Source: Saprospiraceae bacterium
Lineage (GTDB): Bacteria; Bacteroidota; Bacteroidia; Chitinophagales; Saprospiraceae
Assembly: GCA_016714785.1 (NCBI GenBank)
Contig: JADKCC010000002.1
Coordinates: 1-64,000 of the forward strand
Length of the DNA: 64,000 bases
Direction of reading: 5' to 3'
This document shows positions 26,900-35,011 of the stretch, one piece after another. Every line of letters begins with the position of its first letter. Within the stretch, counting starts at the first letter, position 1. Under the pieces are notes generated by a model, which was given only the letters and a program-made list of their open reading frames with translations, made no database searches and was not told where the DNA came from. A program made the translations under genes and the position numbers.

Positions 26900-27697
26900 A
26901 TGAGACTTAATGACCTTATTCAATTTCTTTTATCCGTGGCACCTGCTCACTTACAAGAAGATTACGACAATGCTGGACTTATTACAGGTCATCAAGATAT
27001 GGAAATATCAGGTGTGCTTGTTTGTCTTGATGCAATAGAATCTATTGTAGATGAAGCCATCTTATTAGGCTGTAATGTCATCGTAGCCCATCATCCTATT
27101 GTATTTAGAGGACTCAAAAGATTTAATGGCAACAATTATATCGAACGGACTATCATCAAAGCCATCAAAAACGACATTGCAATATTTGCCATCCATACCA
27201 ATCTAGACAATGTTTTCATTTCTGGTGTCAATACAAAAATTGCAGAAAAATTAGGATTAAAAGACACTTCAATATTGTGTCCAAAAGGAGACCTTACTTA
27301 TAGGAGTCTGCCCGTAGGGGCCGGTATGATAGGATCTGCAAAACCTAGTATGGATCCTATAGCCTTCTTGCATCACCTTAAGTCAAGTATGGAGCTAAAA
27401 ATTATTAAGCATACAGCTATTTGCAAAGAAAAAATAAATAAAGTGGCTATCTGTGGTGGATCTGGCGGATTTCTTCTAAATCATGCCAAAAAGCAAGGTG
27501 CAGACATATTTATTACTTCTGATTACAAGTATCATGAGTATTTTGATGCGGATGGGGACATCATTATTGCGGATATTGGACATTTTGAGAGTGAAAAATA
27601 TACAATTGACCTACTTTATGACTTGATAATTAATAATTTTAGTACCTTTGCAACCCATTATACTAAAATAGTTACTAATCCAATAAAATATTTTTAA
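26900..27697 (+). CDS. Nif3-like dinuclear metal centre hexameric protein
   Basis: This is a member of the Nif3/YbgI/DUF34 family. The N-terminus PAHLQEDYDNAGLITGH and the metal-binding segments IVAHHPIVFRGLK (two histidines) and ADIGHFESEKY (histidine and glutamate) are all present. At 265 residues it is the compact form, lacking the CutA-like insertion found in the roughly 365-residue members common in this phylum. The physiological role of the family is unsettled. It is followed 9 bp later by the zinc-ribbon protein gene, a pairing widespread in bacteria. Confidence 0.92.
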   Translation: MRLNDLIQFLLSVAPAHLQEDYDNAGLITGHQDMEISGVLVCLDAIESIVDEAILLGCNVIVAHHPIVFRGLKRFNGNNYIERTIIKAIKNDIAIFAIHTNLDNVFISGVNTKIAEKLGLKDTSILCPKGDLTYRSLPVGAGMIGSAKPSMDPIAFLHHLKSSMELKIIKHTAICKEKINKVAICGGSGGFLLNHAKKQGADIFITSDYKYHEYFDADGDIIIADIGHFESEKYTIDLLYDLIINNFSTFATHYTKIVTNPIKYF

Positions 27698-27706
27698 AAT
27701 ATACCT

Positions 27707-28459
27707 ATGGCAGCGGTAAAAGAACAAAGCATAGCAGATAAATTAAGAGCACTTCACGCTCTGCAGCAGATCGATTCCAAAATGGATGAAATAGGCATTC
27801 TAAAAGGTGAATTACCTATGGAAGTAAGTGATCTAGAAGATGAAATCACTGGTCTGAAAACAAGGCTTAAAAAATTAGAATCATCAGTATCAGATATTGA
27901 TGATGAAATCTCTAAGCATAATAATAATATCAAAGAGTCTGAGGCACTTATCGTCAAGTACGAAAAACAATTAGATAATGTAAAAAACAATAGAGAGTTT
28001 GATGCATTGACCAAAGAAATTGAGTTACAAAGATTGGAGATACAGCTTTCTCAGAAAAAAATCAGAGAAGCTAATGCCAACAGAGAAACTAAAAAGGAAT
28101 CATTGGATGCAATTGCAACAAAACTAAGCCAACGTACTAAAGATGTAGATTCGAAAAAAGTCGAGCTTCAAAAAATCATAGAAAAAACTGAAAAAGAAGA
28201 AGTCAAATTGCTTAAAGAATCTGACAAAGCGAGAAAAGACATAGAAGAAAGATTGTTAGTATCTTATGATAAAATACGCAAAGCATACCGTAACGGACTT
28301 GCTGTAGTTACAGTGGCGAGAGGGGCATGTGGAGGATGTTTCAATAGGATACCACCACAATTACAGATAGAAATAGGCGTGTTGAAAAAAATCATTGCTT
28401 GTGAGCATTGTGGTAGAGTATTAGTAGATGAAGCTATCCTTACTGGACACCTAGACTAA
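27707..28459 (+). CDS. Coiled-coil C4-type zinc ribbon protein
   Basis: About 190 residues of charged heptad-rich coiled coil (ALHALQQIDSKMDEIGILKG through KIIEKTEKEEVKLLKE) are followed by a C4 zinc ribbon with CGGC (GACGGCFNRIPPQ) and CEHC (IACEHCGRVL). The family is common next to nif3, as here, and has been linked to nucleic-acid or chaperone-like roles without settled function. A hairpin terminator follows at 28491-28526. Confidence 0.9.
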   Translation: MAAVKEQSIADKLRALHALQQIDSKMDEIGILKGELPMEVSDLEDEITGLKTRLKKLESSVSDIDDEISKHNNNIKESEALIVKYEKQLDNVKNNREFDALTKEIELQRLEIQLSQKKIREANANRETKKESLDAIATKLSQRTKDVDSKKVELQKIIEKTEKEEVKLLKESDKARKDIEERLLVSYDKIRKAYRNGLAVVTVARGACGGCFNRIPPQLQIEIGVLKKIIACEHCGRVLVDEAILTGHLD

Positions 28460-28490
28460 ATAGATATATATCATCATTAAAATTTCAAAT

Positions 28491-28526
28491 AGCCCCGATG
28501 AATTTTTTCTTACGGGGCTTTTTTAT
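28491..28526 (+). terminator. Rho-independent terminator of the nif3/zinc-ribbon operon
   Basis: The stem AGCCCCG (28491-28497) / CGGGGCT (28513-28519) is followed by six Ts. It contains the ATG at 28498 of the next long reading frame, so that ATG is unlikely to be the start of the TPR gene. Confidence 0.85.
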
Positions 28527-28533
28527 TGACATT

Positions 28534-30009
28534 GTGATTTACAAAATTATAAATATTTCAAGCTTCCTGCTTCTTTTGGCCTTCACAGGTCAAGGACAGT
28601 CGAAACTTTCTATTACAAAAGATTTAGAAGTTGCTTACCAAGATATTTCCAAATTAAAGATCATCCGTGGCCAACAAAAAATAAATCAAATCAAATTTTC
28701 TGATAAGAATAACGCAATGGTTTATTATATCGAAAATTACATTGATTTCTTTGTTCTTTTTATTCAAGAAGATGCAACACTTTACAAAAAATTATTAAAA
28801 AACAAAGATATTAGGCTTAGTAAGATTAAAAATTCTGACAAGAATTCACCTTACTATCTATTTTGTCAAGCGGAAATCATATTACAATGGGCCACCATAA
28901 AATTAAAATTTGATGATAAAATAGGCGCAGCTAAAGATGTTTTTACTGCTTACAATCTTTTGGAAGAGAATAAAGACAAATTTCCTGACTTTACCGAAAA
29001 CAACAAGAGTCTCAGTATTATACATGCATTGGCTGAGAGTGTTCCATCTTGGGTAAGAAAAATCATGGGTATAACTGGTTCAATAGCATTGGGAACGAAA
29101 GAAATAAGTCTATTAGCAAAAAAAGCTCATAATAATAATAGTATTTTTAAAAATGAGATTGTTGCCATATATAGTTACATTCTTTTTTATTCTAATAATA
29201 ATAAAGAAGAAGCATTCCAGCTTTATGAAAAATACAACCTTGACCATAAGACTAATCCTTTGATAGCCTTCCTGAAAGCAACAATGGCCCACAAAACTGG
29301 CAGAAATGAATTGGCTATTAAGATACTTGAAGAAAGGCCAAAATCTGCTGAGCATTTACCATTTTATTATCTCGACTTCCTTTATGGTAAATACAAACTA
29401 TATAAACTAGATAAAGATGCTAACAAATATATCTTGAAGTTCTTGAACAACTTTAAAGGTCAACACTATCTCAAAGAAGCTTGGCAAAAAATGGCTTGGT
29501 ATGATCTGGTGATACAAAATAACATATCTGCTTATAAAAAAGATATGAAATATTGTATTGAAAAAGGTAATGCACTCATCGATGAAGATATACAAGCCCT
29601 TAAAGAAGCAAAAATATCAACAATTCCTAATGAAGTATTGCTAAAAGCCCGGATGCTCTATGATGGTGGCTATTACTCCAAAGCACAAAATTTATTGATC
29701 CTAAATGGTAAATTTTTTATAAATGCTATTCATGACGGAGAATATTATTATAGGCTAGGGAGAGTTACAGACGCATTAAAAAACTACAAAGATGCTTTAG
29801 AGTATTATGAATTGACTATAACTAGTAGTGATACAGACAAATACTATGCTTGTAGTGCTGCCTTAAACGCTGGTTTGATCTACGAAATACTTAAAAAAGA
29901 TAAACTTGCTCTAACTTATTTCAACAAATGCCTTTCATTAAATCCTGCAGGATATAGCAGCAGCTTGCACCAAAAAGCCAAATCGGGTATAGACAGGGTA
30001 AAAAAATAA
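28534..30009 (+). CDS. Exported tetratricopeptide-repeat protein
   Basis: A signal peptide (KIINISSFLLLLAFTGQGQS) leads into an alpha-helical protein with TPR-like helix pairs, clearest at the C-terminus (YYRLGRVTDALKNYKDALEY, then CSAALNAGLIYEILKKDKLA, LTYFNKCLSLNPAGYSSS). The frame opens at ATG 28498, but that codon lies inside the preceding terminator hairpin; GTG at 28534 is the better start and places the signal peptide at the N-terminus. I recognise the architecture, not the specific family. It converges with the Na/Pi transporter gene, 5 bp away. Confidence 0.8.
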   Translation: MIYKIINISSFLLLLAFTGQGQSKLSITKDLEVAYQDISKLKIIRGQQKINQIKFSDKNNAMVYYIENYIDFFVLFIQEDATLYKKLLKNKDIRLSKIKNSDKNSPYYLFCQAEIILQWATIKLKFDDKIGAAKDVFTAYNLLEENKDKFPDFTENNKSLSIIHALAESVPSWVRKIMGITGSIALGTKEISLLAKKAHNNNSIFKNEIVAIYSYILFYSNNNKEEAFQLYEKYNLDHKTNPLIAFLKATMAHKTGRNELAIKILEERPKSAEHLPFYYLDFLYGKYKLYKLDKDANKYILKFLNNFKGQHYLKEAWQKMAWYDLVIQNNISAYKKDMKYCIEKGNALIDEDIQALKEAKISTIPNEVLLKARMLYDGGYYSKAQNLLILNGKFFINAIHDGEYYYRLGRVTDALKNYKDALEYYELTITSSDTDKYYACSAALNAGLIYEILKKDKLALTYFNKCLSLNPAGYSSSLHQKAKSGIDRVKK

Positions 30010-30014
30010 AGTTG

Positions 30015-31706
30015 CTACTGTTCTTTCAGGCAATCTGTAATATTAATAATATGCTCTCCAATTGATTCCAAATATTGCACTATCTGATTATAAATCATAG
30101 CAGACTTAATATTGTAGTCTGTATCTCCAAGTCTCTTTAAGTGCTCTATCCTCATTTCTTTACTTTTCTTCTTTATAGCTTTGTTGGCTTTTTCATATTG
30201 AAATGCTGAAAATATCTTTTCTGATGCCAATTGATCATATATATTATCGAACGCTTGGCCCAAAAGGCTTGTCATATCGTTGATATGTTCTCTTTGGTCA
30301 GGGAGAAAATAAATATTATCATCCATTTTTTTCTGAAGTACCATCGACATTTGATAGTAAATATCTGCTATACGCTCGAATTCATTGCTTAAATTCAGAG
30401 CATTTCTAAATAAAAGCGACGTTTTTTCAGTCAGTTCTTGTTTAGATAAATGGGTAATATGTTTTGTAACTTCCAATTCGATGTGGTCTGTTACTTCTTC
30501 GTATTGGCCTATTTTCTTAATCAATTTGGCATTTCTCTTTGTATCTGTGCTATTGACTATCTCTACAAATAGTTCAGACATTACTGAAATAATCTTTCCA
30601 AAATCCTGAATTTCTTTCCTAATTTGAATAGATGCTATTTCTGGCATAAAATCTTTGCTTTCCAAGAATTTTTGGTAAGAATTCTTTTTGGAAAAAGTTA
30701 TACCGTCGTCTTGTAACACACCTATTGATGCAATTCTTGCTAACCACCCATTGACATTAATGAGTAGTAACGCATTGATAAAATTAAATGCAGTATGAAA
30801 TGCTGATAAACCTATAGTCATATCCAATGCATCTTTATAAATATCTTCCGTACCAAATAAAAATGTCAAAAAAGATGAAAGAAGTGGTAAAAACCATGGA
30901 AGTAATACAACCATCCAAAATACACCGATCACATTAAACCAAAAATGGATTCTTGCAGTTATTTGTGCTTCGCGATTGGCAATCAACGAAGCAATCAAAG
31001 CCGTAGAAGTAGTTCCTATGTTTTCCCCCAAAATCAAAGATGCTGCAATTTCAATAGGCAACCAGCCTTGCGCACACATCGTAAGCGTAAGGGTCATAGC
31101 CACACTAGATGACTGAACTATGGTAGATATTATGACACCTACTAATACAAAAAATAATCTTGAAAATATACCTCCGTCTGTCCATGACCGCAACCACTCA
31201 AATAATAAGGTATCTTCACTGAATAAAGGTACAGATGACTTTAAAAAACCCAAACCTAAAAACAAAAGCCCCACTCCTATTAGAAATTCTCCCCAATACC
31301 TCAACTTTCCAAAAGATAAAAAGATCATGGGCACACCTAAAGCAAATATAGGAACGGCGTACTCTGATAGACTTATTTTAAAACCTAATAAAGAAACGAT
31401 CCAACCCGTAATCGTGGTGCCTACATTGGCACCTAAGATGAGTCCAACTGACTCCAAAGCCGATATCAATCCCGCATTGACAAAACTGACAGTCATCACT
31501 GTGGTTGCTGAAGATGACTGCACAAGTCCTGTTATAGCAAAACCTATCAAAAAAGCTACCCACTTATTACTAGTGATATGACCTAAGGTGGTTCTAAATT
31601 GGTCTCCAGCTGCTCGCTGTACAGACTCGCTCATAAGCTTCATTCCATAGATAAATATACCTACAGAGCCAGCAATTTGCAATATGTTCACCAACCCAAA
31701 ATTCAT
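30015..31706 (-). CDS. Na/Pi cotransporter family protein (PNaS family with PhoU-like domain)
   Basis: This is a membrane transporter of 563 residues. The duplicated Na/Pi motif is visible as LVQSSSATTVMTV and IVQSSSVAMTLTL, with the conserved LGANVGTTITG and LGENIGTTSTA following each copy. The last 200 residues are helical and PhoU-like (LSNEFERIADIYYQMSMVL, and LESIGEHIINITDCL). It likely takes up inorganic phosphate with sodium, or exports it; direction is not determined. A candidate -7 element (TATTTTTG) lies at 31746-31753. The frame starts MNFGLVNILQIAGSVG, with the first helix at once. Confidence 0.93.
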   Translation of the reverse strand: MNFGLVNILQIAGSVGIFIYGMKLMSESVQRAAGDQFRTTLGHITSNKWVAFLIGFAITGLVQSSSATTVMTVSFVNAGLISALESVGLILGANVGTTITGWIVSLLGFKISLSEYAVPIFALGVPMIFLSFGKLRYWGEFLIGVGLLFLGLGFLKSSVPLFSEDTLLFEWLRSWTDGGIFSRLFFVLVGVIISTIVQSSSVAMTLTLTMCAQGWLPIEIAASLILGENIGTTSTALIASLIANREAQITARIHFWFNVIGVFWMVVLLPWFLPLLSSFLTFLFGTEDIYKDALDMTIGLSAFHTAFNFINALLLINVNGWLARIASIGVLQDDGITFSKKNSYQKFLESKDFMPEIASIQIRKEIQDFGKIISVMSELFVEIVNSTDTKRNAKLIKKIGQYEEVTDHIELEVTKHITHLSKQELTEKTSLLFRNALNLSNEFERIADIYYQMSMVLQKKMDDNIYFLPDQREHINDMTSLLGQAFDNIYDQLASEKIFSAFQYEKANKAIKKKSKEMRIEHLKRLGDTDYNIKSAMIYNQIVQYLESIGEHIINITDCLKEQ

Positions 31707-32032
31707 TAAATACAGTCAAATACTTTTGTAATGTTACTAATTTTGCAAAAATAACTGTAATATATCAATTAGTAGGGAAATTGAAAGAATAGAAAATTTA
31801 TTTTTCACCTATTTATTTTTAGTTTGTTTTCATTGTTAGATACAATTGATCACAAACACCCATCTTTTATGTTACCGAACTTATGTTTCACATAAAAATA
31901 ATCATCCCGATTTGTTTTATATTGCTCATGCTCATTTCAAGACATCAATACTACATATATCTGATATTATAAAATTATTACCTTGGACTATACCTTTCCC
32001 TAATTCAGTTTGGTGTTTAAATTTTTCGGAAG
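31707..32032. other. Gene-free interval upstream of the Na/Pi transporter
   Basis: It is AT-rich with no supported gene. Minus-strand TATTTTTG at 31746-31753 fits the -7 consensus and would give the transporter gene a leader of about 33 nt. Nothing else stands out. Confidence 0.55.
31746..31753 (-). promoter_or_regulatory. Candidate -7 element for the Na/Pi cotransporter gene
   Basis: TATTTTTG on the minus strand fits TAnnTTTG; no clear -33 TTG at the usual distance. Confidence 0.45.
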
Positions 32033-32602
32033 TCAAACTATCGCTTCATTTACAGCATGTCTCCATCTTGGGAAGAAATCTACTATTTGTGAGCCTGCAC
32101 CTTGATGTAAAATACGTCTGAAAAGGATCTCTTCTCGTGGAGATACATTGCGTAGATAGCTGTCTCTGCCATGATTTCTGATGTAGGAGATGACCTCTTC
32201 CATTTTTTGTAATTGCCTTTGATGACTCCAAACACCTTGTTCAAAACTCCACATATAAGTAGCGTTGGTGTTTAGCATTTCCCATACGTAATGTATCATT
32301 CTCTCACCATATACTACAAATAAAAACCCAAATTTAGGCGTCAAAGTAAACCTAATCTTCTCCTTTGTTTCATGCAAATGACCTGATAAATATTCCAATT
32401 GTCTCTTATTACGTATATCTTCCCAAGCCATGATATGTTCGAACAATTCCTGTTGAGTCATCTGGTAAGTACCCAGCATATTTTTATCAAATGGATCAAA
32501 AATATCTTCCGGAGTAAACAGACTTTTATCGATATCTTTAATGTATTTAGGAGGTTTTTTTAGTTTTTCCAACTTAACAAATTTCATCGTCTCTATGGCC
32601 AC
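32033..32602 (-). CDS. Unrecognised soluble protein (189 aa)
   Basis: I do not recognise this family. The protein is soluble and mostly helical in its second half (WSHQRQLQKMEEVISYIRNH, DSYLRNVSPREEILFRRILH), with a short beta hairpin IRFTLTPKFGFLFVVYGER before it. The frame begins with GTG at 32602; ATG at 32587 (MKFVKLEKLKKPPKY) is the alternative. The frame stays open upstream with a protein-like sequence up to a stop near the end of the neighbouring gene, without an ATG. It lies 44 bp after the 202-aa gene on the same strand, so the two may be co-transcribed. Confidence 0.65.
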   Translation of the reverse strand: MAIETMKFVKLEKLKKPPKYIKDIDKSLFTPEDIFDPFDKNMLGTYQMTQQELFEHIMAWEDIRNKRQLEYLSGHLHETKEKIRFTLTPKFGFLFVVYGERMIHYVWEMLNTNATYMWSFEQGVWSHQRQLQKMEEVISYIRNHGRDSYLRNVSPREEILFRRILHQGAGSQIVDFFPRWRHAVNEAIV

Positions 32603-32646
32603 ATCTTTTATTTGTTCTATTTGGCGAGAAGTAGCTGTAATTTTAT

Positions 32647-33255
32647 TTACCTTTTACCTTCTTTTGCCACCACTATCAACACTTCAAAAGTCCTACTATT
32701 AAAGTGTTTTGCAAAATATGTTTTTACATATTCAAACTCTGGTATGATATTGCTATTTAGGATTTTTATCTCTATCTTATCATCGGACCATAAAAATTTA
32801 TAATCAAAACTAACAAATCCCGCACCAAATCTCAACTTATTAAAAGCAATATTGGCTTTTATATGTACTATCATTTCAGCATTTTCTGTCTGAATATATG
32901 GCATAGAATCTGCCATCAAATGCTGAAATGATGTCTTCTTGAAAAAACTTAAATCTGCACTGAACGCTGGCCAATAAATTTGTGTAAAATTTAGAATTTT
33001 GATTGCTGCTTTCGGTTTTTGATTCAAAAAATCATCTACCATATTAGGTCTATAGTTAACTATTTTTATAGAGAGGCAAGCTTTATCTTTTATAAATTGC
33101 AACATCTCTACCTCCCAAAAAATTGTCCTGCCTTCTACAAATCCAAACGCTCCAAATGGTAAGTTTGTATTTTGAAGTTTTATTGAAGTTTCCCCATTGA
33201 ACCAAATTGCTTCATTAGTTACTTTTATGATGATATTTTTGGATGATAATGACAC
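32647..33255 (-). CDS. Unrecognised beta-rich protein (202 aa)
   Basis: There is no signal peptide or membrane segment. The sequence alternates short hydrophobic strands (KNIIIKVTNEAIWFNG, ACLSIKIVNYRPN, AEMIVHIKANIAF, KIEIKILNSNI, RTFEVLIVVAKEGK), suggesting a beta-rich cytoplasmic fold. The first codon is GTG. I cannot assign a family. It lies 14 bp after the bestrophin gene stop on the same strand and 44 bp before the 189-aa gene, so a three-gene transcript is likely. Confidence 0.65.
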   Translation of the reverse strand: MSLSSKNIIIKVTNEAIWFNGETSIKLQNTNLPFGAFGFVEGRTIFWEVEMLQFIKDKACLSIKIVNYRPNMVDDFLNQKPKAAIKILNFTQIYWPAFSADLSFFKKTSFQHLMADSMPYIQTENAEMIVHIKANIAFNKLRFGAGFVSFDYKFLWSDDKIEIKILNSNIIPEFEYVKTYFAKHFNSRTFEVLIVVAKEGKR

Positions 33256-33269
33256 GATATTTTGTAATA

Positions 33270-34130
33270 TTACATAATTTCTTCGAGATTGGCTTTAATG
33301 GTCTCAAATATCTGGTCGGTTGGTAAATCATTTGGATCTATACCAAAAGGGTCTTCTATCTCCTCAGCCAATAACTCTATACTTCCAAACACATAGAATA
33401 CTAAACTTACAATTGGCATCGCCCAATAACCAAACTCTCGAACAAAACCAATTGGCATTGTAAAAACATAAATAAATATTATCTTTTTAAAGAAAAGACT
33501 ATAGGAAAAAGGTATTGGAGTCCTTTTGATTCTTTCACATATACCGATGTTGTCAGTAAAAGATCTTAATTCCTGATTGATATATAACAGCTCGTCACCT
33601 GACAGCCTTCCACTCTTATACAGTTTATTGACTTCTGTATAAATAGCTTTCATAGTTCTATTTGGTAGGTGTAACGCATTTAGATACCAATCTTTACCGT
33701 AAACTTTATTAAAAAGTAATTGATCTGCAACTAAATTACCTCTCAAGTGCTCCTTTGCTACAAAAATATAATTTGTAATTAAGTCTGTAAATATAGATTT
33801 CTCCGTTTCGTTAAGTGAAAGAGTACAAAGTTTTAATGCCAGATTCCGACTATTATTAACTAAGCTGCCCCACGCTTTCCGCCCTTCCCACCATCTATCA
33901 TAAGCTGTGTTTGTCCTAAATACCAGCAACATTGACAATACGAAACCAATTAGTGTATGTATTGCAGTTGTGTTTTTGAAAGTGACATGAAAAATATCAT
34001 TTTCTATGTATGCTACTACTCCCGTAAATAATGCCACACCTATCATACCAGGCAACATCATACGAAATGTATCACTCTTGTGAAATGCAAATATTAATCT
34101 CCACCAATCTTTAGGATTGTATATAACCAT
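33270..34130 (-). CDS. Bestrophin family (anion channel-like) membrane protein
   Basis: The N-terminus NPKDWWRLIFAFHKSDTFRM, the first helix pair, and the diagnostic FRTNTAYDRWWEGRKAWGSLVNNSRN are those of the bacterial bestrophin (YneE/UPF0187) family, homologues of calcium-activated chloride channels. The later segments IGFVREFGYWAMPIVSLVFYVFGS and IELLAEEIEDPFGIDPNDLP are also typical. Length 286 is normal. It probably forms a pentameric ion channel; conducted ion is unknown. Confidence 0.92.
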   Translation of the reverse strand: MVIYNPKDWWRLIFAFHKSDTFRMMLPGMIGVALFTGVVAYIENDIFHVTFKNTTAIHTLIGFVLSMLLVFRTNTAYDRWWEGRKAWGSLVNNSRNLALKLCTLSLNETEKSIFTDLITNYIFVAKEHLRGNLVADQLLFNKVYGKDWYLNALHLPNRTMKAIYTEVNKLYKSGRLSGDELLYINQELRSFTDNIGICERIKRTPIPFSYSLFFKKIIFIYVFTMPIGFVREFGYWAMPIVSLVFYVFGSIELLAEEIEDPFGIDPNDLPTDQIFETIKANLEEIM

Positions 34131-34150
34131 TTTTCTGAATTGGGTTTAAT

Positions 34151-34971
34151 TCAGTTTTTAATTCTTGATATTTCTGGACATTCAATTCCCCCAAAGTACT
34201 TCATGATGGAAATTCCTACAAAAGTATATTTATCATTGCCTTTAGTATCACCTCTTTGCCTACCTGTATCTCCAATGCCATCCACTAAAGATCTATCAGA
34301 AAGCGACACAGCAGTCTCTCCTCTACTACTAGCCAATGCAGACTTATCGGGGAACACTGTACTTACATCATCCAGATAATCTGTAAAAAGAAATCTTGTA
34401 CTTACCTCTATATTGAAACTTATAGTTCTATTTACATCAAACTTAAATCCACCACCTAAAACCAAACCACCACTGACCGTACTATATTCTTGTCCTAAAG
34501 GCTGGCCTTCGGTACCCAAAGGTCTGAGTGCGTATAGATTTCCATTGAATTCTGCTTTAGGATTATAGTGGAAAATGTTGAACCCGCCAAAAAAATAAGG
34601 CGTCTTGTTATGTCTAGGATGACCATGCTCATAATGGAAAAAGTTAAATTCTATCACATTGGTCCAATCAAAAACATTAGATTTAAAACTTAAATTCCTA
34701 TTACGTTCAAAATTGTTATCAGAATCGGAATCATCTGCTCCTACTCTGGCAAAACTTAATGATGTGCGTAAAGCGACTCGGGTGTTGAAATTTTTTCTGG
34801 CTAAAATTCCACCCGCAATACCTGGTTTGACTATCTTTAGATTCGTATTCAAATCACCAAAATAATAACTAGTTCCTAACCATCCGCCTAGTTCATATCC
34901 CTTTTGACTATATAGCTTAATACTAAAGAGTAAAATAAATAATATAATATTTGCCTTAAAAAAATCTTCAT
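34151..34971 (-). CDS. DUF6089-like outer-membrane beta-barrel protein (frameshifted near start)
   Basis: The barrel frame runs leftward from before 34852 with segments YELGGWLGTSYYFGDLNTNL, RVALRTSLSFARVG, FGGFNIFHYNPKAEF and FKFDVNRTISFNIEVSTRFL. This resembles the DUF6089 family of Bacteroidota barrels with a GGDTSTGQTGD-type linker before the last strands. The signal peptide (KANIILFILLFSIKLYSQ) lies upstream in the same frame, but the ATG at 34969-34971 is in another frame. One extra base in the 7-base run at 34958-34964 would give MKIFFKANIILF as a normal start. The indel looks technical. Length would be about 273 residues. Confidence 0.75.
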
Positions 34972-35011
34972 TTTGGATGCCTGTATTGCTTTGTTAAAAA
35001 AATTTATACAA

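Noticed and set aside
31846..32121. 91-codon plus-strand frame
   Set aside because: It overlaps the 189-aa gene antisense and reads as low-complexity hydrophobic sequence; likely a shadow.
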